A DNA stretch of 64,000 nt from NCBI RefSeq assembly GCF_003344765.1, contig NZ_QPMH01000005.1:186001-250000 (forward strand), read 5' to 3'. A program made the position numbers and the translations under genes. Positions 42,482 through 51,706 of this stretch are shown in pieces. How positions within the stretch are numbered: the stretch's first letter is position 1; every line of letters begins with the position of its first letter. The stretch is from Ferruginivarius sediminum. GTDB taxonomy: Bacteria; Pseudomonadota; Alphaproteobacteria; Kiloniellales; Rhodovibrionaceae. Below the pieces are notes generated by a model. It worked only from the letters and a program-made list of their open reading frames with translations. It had not been told where the DNA came from and did no database searches.

Positions 42482-43444
42482 TCAAGGGTTCAAGTAGGAG
42501 TCCGGGCCGCTATCAAGACAAGAATCCTCGCCGAATTCGACGGCAGCGAGCGCGACGCCATCCGGGCCGCCGCGGCAATACCAGTGCCGGGCCTTGGCTT
42601 GATCCTCGGGGACCGTGTAGCCCATGCTGTAGAGGGTGCCGAGGAAGTATGCGGCCCGCTGGCTGCCGGCATTTGCCGCAGCCATGATCAGGTCGCGGGC
42701 TCGTTCCCGCTCTGCTTTGGTCCGCGCGTTCTTCAACAGGAGTTGCCCGAACATCGCCTGCGCTTCCGGCAATCCTGCCCGCGACGCCTTGTCCAGGTAA
42801 TGCCGGGCGAGGTCTCGGTCGGCCAGACCATCGGGATCATCGGCGGCGACGGGGTTCGTTGTCAGGAAAATCAGGGCCAATGCGAAGTGCGCCTGCGGGT
42901 TGCCTCGCCGCCCATATCGGCGAAGCAGGCGCAGGGCTCGCTCGGTGTCGCGCGGCACGCCGTAGCTGCCCCGTGCGAGGACCAGGCCCAGTTCCGCCTG
43001 GGCTTGCATGTTACCGGCCTGGGCCGCGCTCTCCATAAACCTGACGCCTTCGGCGATGTCCTTGCCGGGAACATTCCCCGCCAGGATGGCGGCGGCATAG
43101 CCGCGCATCGCCTCGCCGTCACCCGTGTTGGCGGCCTTTTGCAGCAGAGTGGCCCCGCTGTCGTCCCTGTCCGCTAGGCGGAGCATGCCTAGGTACTGCA
43201 TAACGCGCGCATCCTTTGGTGACGCCTGGAGTGCGGCTTCGCATGCTTTCCGCGCCCGCTTGAGGCGGCCTATGGCATGTTCGAGGTCCGGCTCCCGATA
43301 GCGGTGCGCGTCTCTTGCGAGAGTGTCGCCGAGCATGACGCACTTCACCTTGGCATTCGCCACGCCATTCCCCGCCGAGTCCGCGCCAAGCGCGGGGGGC
43401 GCCAGGGACAGCGCGAAAAAGATAATGGATATTCTCGTAATCAT
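42482..43444 (-). CDS. Secreted Sel1-repeat (TPR-like) protein
   Basis: A 320-residue protein with a cleavable signal peptide (MITRISIIFFALSLAPPALG, then ADS). Most of the rest is Sel1-like helical repeats: ATLLQKAANTGDGEAMRGYA, FMESAAQAGNMQAQAELGLV, LDKASRAGLPEAQAMFGQLL and LIMAAANAGSQRAAYFLGTL, each with the AxxxGxxxAxxxLG pattern. It ends ARHWYCRGGP and a short tail with two Cys. Sel1 proteins act as scaffolds in envelope or secretion processes. A weak promoter (TTTACA, 17 bp, TAATGT) ends 6 nt before the ATG. It precedes the Pro-rich repeat gene. Confidence 0.82.
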   Translation of the reverse strand: MITRISIIFFALSLAPPALGADSAGNGVANAKVKCVMLGDTLARDAHRYREPDLEHAIGRLKRARKACEAALQASPKDARVMQYLGMLRLADRDDSGATLLQKAANTGDGEAMRGYAAAILAGNVPGKDIAEGVRFMESAAQAGNMQAQAELGLVLARGSYGVPRDTERALRLLRRYGRRGNPQAHFALALIFLTTNPVAADDPDGLADRDLARHYLDKASRAGLPEAQAMFGQLLLKNARTKAERERARDLIMAAANAGSQRAAYFLGTLYSMGYTVPEDQAKARHWYCRGGPDGVALAAVEFGEDSCLDSGPDSYLNP

Positions 43445-43776
43445 ATGGGAACATTAAGCGAAAACGGCGCCTATGTAAAGACCAAATTCCTATAAAAATG
43501 CAGGCGCTGTGTGCGACATCGCATTTTCGACTCGCGAACGACTGCGGCTGCGGTCGGTTTCCGCGTAACCGCCTCAGCCATTCCTGGTCCGCCGCCTTGT
43601 TTTCAGTGTCGCTATCGGGATAGGCTTTCATTGTTGCCGGTGCCGAGCCCAAACAATCGGTTCAAAAGGGAGGGCGGCGGCAATGGCGGGCGGCGTGGCC
43701 GCGCCGACGGGCGTGGGGCAGCGTTGTCCGTTCAGGGCTTCACGGATCGATAAAACGATAAGGCAGGGAGACGGAC
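43445..43776. other. Intergenic region between Sel1 gene and peptide ABC operon
   Basis: This 332-bp region holds divergent starts. On the minus strand TTTACA (43479-43474) and TAATGT (43456-43451) are spaced by 17 bp for the Sel1 gene. On the plus side GGGAG just before ATG 43777 is the ribosome-binding site of the peptide-binding gene. An 80-codon ORF at 43511-43753 has no start context or protein-like composition and is not called. No RNA gene or strong hairpin was seen. Confidence 0.5.
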
Positions 43777-45366
43777 ATGCGTCTGCGTCAGGCAATCCTG
43801 ACCGCCGCCGCGGCGGCGGTCCTATCGGTCGGCGCCGGGACGGGGGCCAAGGCCGAGACATTTCGATGGGCGTTCCAGGGCGATGCCCAGTCGCTGGACC
43901 CGCACATCCTGAACGAGACATTTACTATCGGCTTCCACTCCAACATCTACGAGGGGCTGATCCGGCGCGACGAGGACCTGAAGATCCAGCCCGCGCTGGC
44001 GACCTCTTGGGAGATGATGGAGCCGACGCGCTGGCGCTTTCACCTGCGCGAGGGCGTTACGTTCCATAACGGCAACGAGTTCAACGCCGACGACGTGATC
44101 TTCAGCTTCCAGCGCATCCTCAAGGAAGGCTCGGACATGGGCTCGAAGCTCGCGCCCGGCACCGAGGTGGTGAAGGTGGACGACTACACCGTCGACTTCA
44201 TCACCGAGAATCCGAACCCGATCCTCCACTACGAGTGGGCCGACGTCTTCATCATGGATAAGGAGTGGGCGGAGAAGAACAGCGCCACCCAACCCTCCGA
44301 CGTCGCCAAGGGCGAGGAGAACTACGCTGCGTTCAACGCGAACGGTACCGGCCCCTTCAAGGTCCAGAGCCGCGAGACCGACGTGAAGACCGTGCTGGTC
44401 CCGAACGAGGATTGGTGGGACGAGCCGAAGCACAATCTGACGGAGGTGGTCTTTACGCCGATCTCCTCCGACGCCACCCGCGTCGCGGCGCTGCTGTCGG
44501 GCGAGATCGACATGATGTATCCGGTGCCGGTGCAGGACCTGCGCCGCGTCGACAGCAACGCCGGCACCTCGACCATGACCGGGCCGGAACTGCGGACGAT
44601 CTTCCTTGGCATGGACCAGATGCGCGACGAGCTTCTGTACTCCAACGTCGAGGGCGAGAACCCGTTCAAGGACCAGCGCGTGCGCGAGGCGTTCTACCGC
44701 GCGATCGACATCAACGCGATCAAGCAGAAGATCATGCGCGGCCAGTCGGATCCCAGCGCCCTGATGATCTCGCCGTTCCTGTTCGAGCGCGCCGACGAAT
44801 TCGAGCGGCTTGCCTACGACCCGGACAAGGCGAAGGAACTGCTGGCCGAGGCCGGTTATCCTGACGGCTTCCAGCTTCAGATGGATTGCCCGAACAATCG
44901 CTACGTGAATGACGAGGCGATCTGTCAGGCGGTCGTGGCGATGCTGGCGAAGGTGGGTGTACAGGTGGACCTGAACGCGCAGCCGAAGGCGCAGTATTTC
45001 GCCAAGGCGCTGGCCTACGACGTCAGCTTCTACCTGCTGGGTTGGACGCCTTCCAGCCTCGACAGCTACAACGTGCTGGCCAACCTGATCATGTGCCTGG
45101 ACCGCGAAAAGACGCCGATCCAGGCCAAGTTCAACTATGGCGGCTACTGCAATCCGAAGGTCGACGAACTGGCCAACGAGGTCCTGGTCGAGACCGATCA
45201 GGAGGCCCGGAACGACAAGATCGAGGAGGCCTTTCGGACGCTGCACGAGGATCGCGGCTACATTCCGCTGCACCAGCAGTACCTGGCGTGGGGCAAGCGG
45301 GACAACATCGACCTCGTCCAGCGGCCCGACAATCAGTTCATGCTCTACCGCGTCAACGTGAACTGA
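43777..45366 (+). CDS. Peptide ABC transporter substrate-binding protein (DppA/OppA family)
   Basis: A 529-residue periplasmic protein of the family 5 solute-binding group. The signal peptide is about residues 1-28 (LTAAAAAVLSVGAGTGAKA). The mature protein starts ETFRWAFQGDAQSLDPHILN, and has WRFHLREGVTFHNGNEFNAD and YFAKALAYDVSFYLLGWTP. It captures di- or oligopeptides or related solutes for the membrane complex encoded by the next four genes. ATG 43777 has GGGAG seven nt upstream. The 134-bp gap to the first permease contains a CCTCCGCC/GGCGGAGG hairpin (45400-45433). Confidence 0.92.
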   Translation: MRLRQAILTAAAAAVLSVGAGTGAKAETFRWAFQGDAQSLDPHILNETFTIGFHSNIYEGLIRRDEDLKIQPALATSWEMMEPTRWRFHLREGVTFHNGNEFNADDVIFSFQRILKEGSDMGSKLAPGTEVVKVDDYTVDFITENPNPILHYEWADVFIMDKEWAEKNSATQPSDVAKGEENYAAFNANGTGPFKVQSRETDVKTVLVPNEDWWDEPKHNLTEVVFTPISSDATRVAALLSGEIDMMYPVPVQDLRRVDSNAGTSTMTGPELRTIFLGMDQMRDELLYSNVEGENPFKDQRVREAFYRAIDINAIKQKIMRGQSDPSALMISPFLFERADEFERLAYDPDKAKELLAEAGYPDGFQLQMDCPNNRYVNDEAICQAVVAMLAKVGVQVDLNAQPKAQYFAKALAYDVSFYLLGWTPSSLDSYNVLANLIMCLDREKTPIQAKFNYGGYCNPKVDELANEVLVETDQEARNDKIEEAFRTLHEDRGYIPLHQQYLAWGKRDNIDLVQRPDNQFMLYRVNVN

Positions 45367-45500
45367 TCCGGCGACAGGGGCGAAAGCCCGAGTGGCGTGC
45401 CTCCGCCTCTCCCGCCCGTACCCGCGGCGGAGGGGCGGGGGCCGCGTCCCGTTGCCGATACATGCGGCATCCAGGCCAATAACGAGTTCAAGGCCTTGCC

Positions 45501-46487
45501 ATGATTGCCTTCATCGTCCGCAGGCTGCTGCAGTCGCTGGTCGTCATGCTGGTCGTGGCGCTGCTGGCTTTCTCCATGTTCCGGTTCATCGGCGATCCGG
45601 TGAACCAGATGGTCGGCGTCGACACGACAGAGGAAGTGCGCGAGAACTTGCGCGAGCGCCTGGGACTGAACGACCCCGTGAGCGTGCAGTTCGGCCGTTT
45701 CGTCGTGAACGCCGCGCAGCTCGACTTCGGCATCAGCTATCAGCACAAGAAAGAGGTTTCGAACCTCCTTGCCGAGCGCGCGCCGGCGACGCTGGAGCTT
45801 GCCTTCCTGTCGGCCATCTTTGCGCTGATCGTCGGCGTGCCGATGGGGGTCTATACGGGGCTGCACAGGGATTCCTGGCTGTCGAAGGTGTTCCTGACGG
45901 TCTCGCTGGTCGGCATATCGCTGCCGACATTCCTGATCGGCATCCTGATGATCTTTATTTTCTCGGTGTGGCTCGGGTGGCTGCCGTCCTTCGGACGCGG
46001 CGAGGTGGTGGACCTTGGCTTCTGGTCCACCGGGTTGTTGACCGTGAGCGGCTGGCAGGCGGCGATCATGCCCTCGATCACGCTGGGGCTGTTCCAGATG
46101 ACGTTGATCATGCGCCTCGTGCGTGCGGAGATGCTTGAGGTCCTGCGCACCGACTACGTCAAGTTCGCCCGCGCCCGGGGGCTGCCGAACCGGGCGGTCC
46201 ACTTCGGGCATGCGCTGAAGAACACGCTCGTGCCGGTCATCACCATCACCGGCCTGCAGCTCGGCTCCATCATCGCGTTCGCCATCATCACCGAGACGGT
46301 GTTCCAGTGGCCGGGCATGGGGCTGATGTTCCTGCAGGCGATCCAGACCGTCGATATCCCGATCATGGCCGCCTACCTGATCCTGATCGCGTTCATCTTC
46401 GTCGTGATCAACCTGATCGTCGATATCCTCTACTACGTGGTCGATCCCCGCTTGCGCATCGACCGCGCAACGGCGGCGGGGCACTAG
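45501..46487 (+). CDS. Peptide ABC transporter permease (DppB/OppB family)
   Basis: A 328-residue inner-membrane protein with six transmembrane segments. It starts MIAFIVRRLLQSLVVMLVVA as usual for this family. The extended periplasmic loop after TM1 contains NLRERLGLNDPVSVQFGRFV, and the EAA loop is EVLRTDYVKFARARGLPNRA followed by HFGHALKNTLVPVITITGLQ. It ends YYVVDPRLRID. It sits 3 bp from the next permease gene. Confidence 0.94.
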   Translation: MIAFIVRRLLQSLVVMLVVALLAFSMFRFIGDPVNQMVGVDTTEEVRENLRERLGLNDPVSVQFGRFVVNAAQLDFGISYQHKKEVSNLLAERAPATLELAFLSAIFALIVGVPMGVYTGLHRDSWLSKVFLTVSLVGISLPTFLIGILMIFIFSVWLGWLPSFGRGEVVDLGFWSTGLLTVSGWQAAIMPSITLGLFQMTLIMRLVRAEMLEVLRTDYVKFARARGLPNRAVHFGHALKNTLVPVITITGLQLGSIIAFAIITETVFQWPGMGLMFLQAIQTVDIPIMAAYLILIAFIFVVINLIVDILYYVVDPRLRIDRATAAGH

Positions 46488-46490
46488 GTC

Positions 46491-47438
46491 ATGAGCGTGG
46501 TATCGAGCCTTCCCGGGCGCCGTGGCGCGGACATGCTGCGGCGAGCCTGGGATTCCGACATCGCCTACTCTTTCCGCCAGTCGAAGGTGACAATGGTGGC
46601 GGCGGCGGTGACGCTGGTGTACTTCGTTTTCGCGCTATTCGCGCCTTGGATCGCGCCGCACGACCCCTATGACCTCAGCTCGGTCAGCCTGATGGACTCC
46701 TTCATGCCGCCGGTCTGGGAGGAGGGTGGCGACCCTCGCTTCCTGCTGGGCAGCGACGACCAGGGGCGCGGCATCCTTTCCACCATCATCTACGGCTCGC
46801 GGATCTCGCTGGCGGTCGGCTTCGCGTCGGTGATCTTCGCCGCCGTGCTGGGCGTGACGCTGGGTCTGATCGCGGGCTACGCGGGCGGGGCGGTGGACGC
46901 CTTCATCATGCGCGTCGCCGAGGTACAGCTCTCGTTCCCGGCCATCCTGATTGCGCTTCTCATAGACGGCGTTGCCCGCGGCGTGCTCGGAAACGAGGCG
47001 CAGGGCGACATCGCCTATTTCGTGATCATCCTGTCCATCGGCCTGTCGTTCTGGGTGCAGTACGCGCGTACCGTGCGCGGCTCGTGCATGGTGGAGAAGA
47101 ATAAGGAGTACGTGCAGGCCGCCCGCGTGATCGGTGTTCGCCCCGCGCTTGTCGTGTTCCGGCATGTGTTGCCGAACGTGCTGGGCCCTGTTCTGGTGAT
47201 CGCGACGATCACGCTGGCGCTGGCGATCATCACCGAGGCGACGCTCAGCTTCCTGGGCGTGGGCGTGCCGCCGACCAGTCCGTCGCTGGGCACCATGATA
47301 CGGATCGGCAACGACTTCCTGTTCTCCGGCGAGTGGTGGATCACGATCTTCCCGGGCGTCGCGCTGGCGGTGCTGGTCCTCGCGGTGAACCTGCTGGGCG
47401 ACTGGCTGCGCGACGCGTTGAACCCGAAGCTGCGGTGA
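46491..47438 (+). CDS. Peptide ABC transporter permease (DppC/OppC family)
   Basis: A 315-residue inner-membrane protein and partner of the preceding permease. The N-terminal YFVFALFAPWIAPHDPYDLS, GSDDQGRGILSTIIYGSRIS, EAA loop KEYVQAARVIGVRPALVVFR, and TEATLSFLGVGVPPTSPSLG are all characteristic. It ends GDWLRDALNPKLR. The gap to the ATPase gene is 4 bp. Confidence 0.94.
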   Translation: MSVVSSLPGRRGADMLRRAWDSDIAYSFRQSKVTMVAAAVTLVYFVFALFAPWIAPHDPYDLSSVSLMDSFMPPVWEEGGDPRFLLGSDDQGRGILSTIIYGSRISLAVGFASVIFAAVLGVTLGLIAGYAGGAVDAFIMRVAEVQLSFPAILIALLIDGVARGVLGNEAQGDIAYFVIILSIGLSFWVQYARTVRGSCMVEKNKEYVQAARVIGVRPALVVFRHVLPNVLGPVLVIATITLALAIITEATLSFLGVGVPPTSPSLGTMIRIGNDFLFSGEWWITIFPGVALAVLVLAVNLLGDWLRDALNPKLR

Positions 47439-47442
47439 GCCG

Positions 47443-48492
47443 ATGAACGAGACGACAACCTTTGCCGATTCAGCCGGCGCCACGGCCCGCCCGCGCGGCA
47501 ATCGCCCGGTGCTGGAGGTTGAGAAGCTGCGGGTGGAGTTTCCCACCCGCAAGGGGACGCTGCGCGCGGTCGACGACATCTCCTTCCACATCGACGAGGG
47601 CGAAGTGTTGGGCGTCGTCGGCGAGTCCGGCGCCGGCAAGTCGATGACCGGGACCGCCATCATCGGCCTGCTGGAGCCGCCGGGCCGCATCGCCGGCGGC
47701 GAGGTCCGGCTGGAAGGCGAGCGGATCGACAACCTGCCGTACGAGAAGATGCGCCGGTATCGCGGCGCGCGCATCGGCATGGTGTTCCAGGATCCGCTGA
47801 CCTCGTTGAACCCGCTTTACACCGTCGGCTTCCATCTGACGGAGACGATCCGCACGCATAGCGACCTGAGCGAAAAGCAGGCGCGGCAGCGGGCGCTCGA
47901 CCTGCTCTCCGAGGTCGGCATCCCCGCACCCGAGCGGCGCATCGACCAGTACCCGCACCAGTTTTCCGGCGGCATGCGCCAGCGGGTCGTGGTGGCGCTG
48001 GCACTCTGCGCCAATCCGCGCCTGATCATCGCGGACGAGCCGACGACGGCGCTGGACGTGTCGATCCAGGCACAGATCATCCGTCTTTTGCAGCGCCTGT
48101 GCCGGGAGCATGGCGCCTCGGTCATGCTGATCACCCACGACATGGGCGTGATCGCCGAGACGGCGGACCGTGTCGCCGTCATGTACGCCGGACGAATCGC
48201 GGAGGTGGGCCCGGTGCAGGAGGTGGTGAAAAACGCGCAGCACCCTTACACCGAGGGTCTGATGGGCGCGATCCCGACGATTGGCGGCACGCACGAGGAT
48301 CTGGTGCAGATCAAGGGCTCGATGCCGCGCCTCACGCAGATCCCCTCTGGTTGCGCCTTCCATCCGCGCTGCCCGAAGGCGTTCGATCGCTGCCGGCGCG
48401 AGCGGCCCGAACTGATGCCCGCCGGCCGGTCCGAAGCCGCGTGCTGGCTGCACGACCCGGCGGAGAAGGGCAGGAGGCGCGGCAATGGCTGA
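47443..48492 (+). CDS. Peptide ABC transporter ATPase (DppD/OppD family)
   Basis: A 349-residue cytoplasmic ATPase. Walker A is GESGAGKSMT, signature FSGGMRQRVVVALAL, Walker B LIIADEPTTALDVSIQAQI, and H-loop THDMGVIAETADRVAVMYAG. The C-terminal oligopeptide-transporter domain has the four-Cys Fe-S motif, seen as GCAFHPRCPKAFDRCRRE then ACWLHDP. It overlaps the next ATPase gene by 8 bases. Confidence 0.95.
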   Translation: MNETTTFADSAGATARPRGNRPVLEVEKLRVEFPTRKGTLRAVDDISFHIDEGEVLGVVGESGAGKSMTGTAIIGLLEPPGRIAGGEVRLEGERIDNLPYEKMRRYRGARIGMVFQDPLTSLNPLYTVGFHLTETIRTHSDLSEKQARQRALDLLSEVGIPAPERRIDQYPHQFSGGMRQRVVVALALCANPRLIIADEPTTALDVSIQAQIIRLLQRLCREHGASVMLITHDMGVIAETADRVAVMYAGRIAEVGPVQEVVKNAQHPYTEGLMGAIPTIGGTHEDLVQIKGSMPRLTQIPSGCAFHPRCPKAFDRCRRERPELMPAGRSEAACWLHDPAEKGRRRGNG

Positions 48493-49534
48493 GGTGGCGG
48501 CGCCCCAGGGCCCGGTCGCGACGGGCGAGACGCTTTTGAGCGTGCGCGACCTCGGCAAGACGTTCGACGTGTCCGCGCCGTTCCTCAACCGGGTGCTCCA
48601 GGGCCAGCCGCGCGTGCATTTGACGGCCGTGGACGATGTCAGCTTCGATATTCCCCGCGGCTCGACCTTCTCGCTGGTGGGCGAGTCTGGCTGTGGCAAG
48701 TCGACGGTGGCGCGCCTGGTCGTGGGCCTTTACCGGCCGAGCCAGGGCCGGGTTGAGTTCGAGGGCACCGATCTCGCGCGGATTCAGACACGCCGGCAGA
48801 TGGCGCCGCTGCGCCGCAAGTGGGCGATGATCTTCCAGGATCCTTACGCCAGCCTGAATCCCCGCTGGCGCGTCGCCGACATCGTGGCCGAGCCGATCCG
48901 CTACCACGGCCTGCTTTCCGGCGGCCAGGCGATCCGCACGCGGGTCGGGGAATTGCTGGAACTCGTCGGTCTGTCGGCGCTGGACGGCGAGAAGTATCCG
49001 CATGAGTTTTCCGGCGGGCAACGCCAGCGCATCTCCATCGCCCGCGCGCTGGCGAGCGAGCCCGACTTCATCGTCTGCGACGAGCCGACCAGCGCCCTCG
49101 ACGTCTCGGTGCAGGCGCAGATCCTGAACCTGATGAAGCGGCTGCAGCGCGAGCTGGGTCTGACCTACCTGTTCATCAGCCATGATCTCGCGGTGGTCTA
49201 CCACATTTCCGACTACGTCGGCGTGATGTACCTGGGCCGGCTGGTGGAGTGGTCGGACGCGCGGCTTCTGTTCTCGAACCCGCGGCATCCCTATACGCGG
49301 ATGCTGCTGGACGCCATTCCGGACCTTGAGATGTCGGGCCGCGCGCGCACTCCGGTGGGCGGAGAAGTGCCAAGCCCCATCGCACCTCCCGCCGGCTGCC
49401 ACTTCAACCCCCGCTGCCCCTTTGCCGACGAGCGTTGCCGCAGCGAGACGCCGATGGCGCTGAAGGTCGGCGTCGGCGAGGTGCGCTGTCACGCGGTGGA
49501 GGAAGGACGCCTGCCGGAGCCGGAGTCCGCTTAA
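48485..49534 (+). CDS. Peptide ABC transporter ATPase (DppF/OppF family)
   Basis: A 349-residue second ATPase of the heterodimer. Walker A is GESGCGKSTV, signature FSGGQRQRISIARALA, Walker B FIVCDEPTSALDVSVQAQIL, H-loop ISHDLAVVYHISDYVGVMYL. Its C-terminus has the Cys cluster GCHFNPRCPFADERC. It completes a full binding protein-two permease-two ATPase transporter. The AT-rich island begins about 200 bp downstream. Confidence 0.95.
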   Translation: MAEVAAPQGPVATGETLLSVRDLGKTFDVSAPFLNRVLQGQPRVHLTAVDDVSFDIPRGSTFSLVGESGCGKSTVARLVVGLYRPSQGRVEFEGTDLARIQTRRQMAPLRRKWAMIFQDPYASLNPRWRVADIVAEPIRYHGLLSGGQAIRTRVGELLELVGLSALDGEKYPHEFSGGQRQRISIARALASEPDFIVCDEPTSALDVSVQAQILNLMKRLQRELGLTYLFISHDLAVVYHISDYVGVMYLGRLVEWSDARLLFSNPRHPYTRMLLDAIPDLEMSGRARTPVGGEVPSPIAPPAGCHFNPRCPFADERCRSETPMALKVGVGEVRCHAVEEGRLPEPESA

Positions 49535-49753
49535 GCGTATTGCGTCCGAGGATGGCTCGCCGGCAACGCCCGGGCCGGCGCCTAGCCGAGGGCCGAAGTA
49601 GGCACCGGCTCGTCGACGACGCCGTTCTCCGTCCGGACAATGTACTCCGCCAGGGTGAGGACGGGGCCTCATTCAGGAATGATCAGTCAGGCATGGCCGA
49701 CGGTGGCACTACCTTACTCGCGCTAAGCATATGTTTTATACCCCTGGAAGTTG

Positions 49754-49777
49754 CATATCATCATGGATGATGATATG
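49754..49777. promoter_or_regulatory. Perfect inverted repeat upstream of the hypothetical gene
   Basis: CATATCATCA (49754-49763), spacer TGGA, then its exact complement (49768-49777), 50 bp upstream of ATG 49828. Its position and perfect 10-bp arms suggest a binding site for a dimeric repressor. The flanking 49535-49753 carries no gene; composition turns AT-rich from about 49700, with TTTTATAC at 49734 as a possible -10. Confidence 0.5.
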
Positions 49778-49827
49778 GAGTTCATCGTTCGTTAAGTCGG
49801 TGACGAAATTTGCCAAGGGAGATGAGG

Positions 49828-50391
49828 ATGCCGTCTGATCCATGGAATGAGAGGTCGGGCAAAGATTCGGAATACGCCGATACGCATCTAATGAGGCTTC
49901 ATCAGGCGTTTCAGAGATCTTACCGGAACTGGAAAGTAACGATTGAGACGCTGCGGGAGATGCGTCGAGATGCCGGAGAGGCTGTTGGGCTTTCAACTGC
50001 AGGCGGCAGCAGTCTTCTGAAGAGTACCATTCTAAAGAATCGAAGAGCGGCGATTTCACAAATTTTCGAGAGAGAGGCGAACGAGGAGGCACTGCTCGAA
50101 AAATGGGGCTATGGAGAAATGCAAGAGCGTGCAAATACTTTACAAGATTACGTTGGGCGAACTGCGAACGAAATATTTTCGACCCCTGCGCAGACGCTTA
50201 GCGGCTTAGCTATCAAAGTCGATGTCCTACAGCTAGCGTTAGGGCGTCGAGGCACACAAGAAGATGGCGACGAAGACCTTGAAGCCTTTCAATCAACTGC
50301 TTCGCAGCCGTGGTTTGATAGCATCGCAAGAGATATCCGGCGCATGAATTCGACCACTATGACGGATGGTATCCGAAATGTAACAGCATAG
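49828..50391 (+). CDS. Hypothetical protein (187 aa) at the edge of the AT-rich island
   Basis: A 187-residue helical, soluble protein. ATG 49828 is chosen because AAGGGAG lies six nt upstream; ATG 49822 and TTG 49810 are in frame. Residues 20-110 are charged and helical (HLMRLHQAFQRSYRNWKVTI). Residues 117-140 contain FSTPAQTLSGLAIKVDVLQL, a pattern that recurs in small hypothetical proteins of alphaproteobacterial accessory regions. Its base composition is clearly below that of the flanking peptide operon. No function can be given. Confidence 0.65.
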   Translation: MPSDPWNERSGKDSEYADTHLMRLHQAFQRSYRNWKVTIETLREMRRDAGEAVGLSTAGGSSLLKSTILKNRRAAISQIFEREANEEALLEKWGYGEMQERANTLQDYVGRTANEIFSTPAQTLSGLAIKVDVLQLALGRRGTQEDGDEDLEAFQSTASQPWFDSIARDIRRMNSTTMTDGIRNVTA

Positions 50392-50403
50392 GTGGGTCTG
50401 TCC

Positions 50404-50423
50404 GCAATTTGCCCAAAAATTGC
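50404..50423. terminator. Possible bidirectional terminator hairpin
   Basis: GCAATTT (50404-50410) and AAATTGC (50417-50423) form a 7-bp stem with a 6-nt loop, in the 49-bp gap between two converging genes. The T content after the stem is weak on both strands. Confidence 0.35.
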
Positions 50424-50440
50424 AAGATCCGTATCGGATT

Positions 50441-51706
50441 TCAGACTCCTGCGTCCTGGTAAGCTTGCTCAGCAGTTATTTCGGGATTGGCGTCGTCAAC
50501 AGAGGTGGCTGCGGCGTCCGGTGTCATGGAATAGAGGTCATGACGGGGGCCCAGGAGTAGCGGCGCAGCGCAGGCAATGGCGGCAAGCTGGAAAACCATG
50601 GCCATTTCAGACCACGATGCCAGAAAACCGGCGAGACTGGGGCCGACCAATTGGCCAGCGGAGATCAGGAAGAACGTGGCACCAAAGCCGGCTGAAGGCC
50701 GGTCGTGAAATGCGTGGACGCTCCAAATCCCGAATAGCCCAGTGATAAGGATGAATGTGCTTCCGAATGCCATCGCTGACGCATAGACGGCGAGGACATG
50801 TTCCGGCAATAAAGCGGGCGTACTAATGGCCAAGGCAATTGCAAGCATGCCAATTCGGAAAGTTCGACGGAGCCCAAAGCGTGTAACAAGGTCCCCGGCA
50901 GCGCCACCTAAAAGGCCAAAACCACCTATAAGGATCCAAAAGAAACGAGATTGGTTGTGTGCTAACGTTCCATAGTCGACGAGAAGGTCCACTGCGAACG
51001 TCCAATACACGGCTGTGACAATGCCGAACAGGAATGCTGATAGAAAAAGCCGACTGGAATGGGGGCTGAAAAACCAGGCCCATTTCAACTCCGGCATTTC
51101 AGCGGCTGCGCGAGCCGGACTTTTCCCTGAGGGTAGCAGTTTCGCATTCCAGAGAGTCGCAACAGCGGCGAAAACAGCAAATCCAACCCACGCCCATCGC
51201 CAGTCGCCCGTGGCAAGAAGGGCTGCGGGGCCCGCGATAATGACACCCAAACTGGTGCCGGAATTGATTATGGCGTACGTACGATTCTGGTGACGTTTTC
51301 GAACGAGCTCCGTGACAGCGTCAGAGAGCGGCGGATAGGCTAGTCCGGGACTTGTGCCAGCGAGAATGACACCTAGAGCGAAAAGCCAGGGGTCTTTGCT
51401 TGCGGCCATGATAGTCATGCCGATGGTCGCAGCCAAGCCGCCGAGTACAATGGGAAGTCGCGGTCCGACGATACCCGAAATCGAAGAGCCGATTAGCGTC
51501 GCGGCGAGATAGCCTGCGTACGACCCACTAGCGATCAGCCCCATCAGTTCCGTGGAAAGGCCGAATTCAGACTGTATTTCAGGAACAAAGAGGCCATAGG
51601 TATACCGTGCAAGACCGTATGTCGAGGCAACAATTGCCAGTCCTGCCGGAATAAGCTTCGCAGGAGATAACGTGATTGATTCGTCCATGATATGGTCCAA
51701 TATCAC
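50441..51706 (-). CDS. MFS transporter (YbfB-like)
   Basis: A 421-residue inner-membrane transporter with about 12 hydrophobic segments. It opens AGLAIVASTYGLARYTYGLF and continues VPEIQSEFGLSTELMGLIAS, which resembles the YbfB/unknown major facilitator subgroup. The A-like motif between TM2 and TM3 is weak. The start GTG 51706 overlaps the stop of the methyltransferase gene in GTGA; ATG 51688 is an alternative. Translational coupling implies that the transporter moves the methyltransferase product or its precursor. Direction of transport is unknown. The composition is moderately AT-rich. Confidence 0.85.
   Translation of the reverse strand: MILDHIMDESITLSPAKLIPAGLAIVASTYGLARYTYGLFVPEIQSEFGLSTELMGLIASGSYAGYLAATLIGSSISGIVGPRLPIVLGGLAATIGMTIMAASKDPWLFALGVILAGTSPGLAYPPLSDAVTELVRKRHQNRTYAIINSGTSLGVIIAGPAALLATGDWRWAWVGFAVFAAVATLWNAKLLPSGKSPARAAAEMPELKWAWFFSPHSSRLFLSAFLFGIVTAVYWTFAVDLLVDYGTLAHNQSRFFWILIGGFGLLGGAAGDLVTRFGLRRTFRIGMLAIALAISTPALLPEHVLAVYASAMAFGSTFILITGLFGIWSVHAFHDRPSAGFGATFFLISAGQLVGPSLAGFLASWSEMAMVFQLAAIACAAPLLLGPRHDLYSMTPDAAATSVDDANPEITAEQAYQDAGV

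Noticed and set aside
43511..43753. 80-codon ORF in the gap before the peptide-binding gene
   Set aside because: No ribosome-binding site, composition like non-coding high-GC DNA, no recognisable motif.
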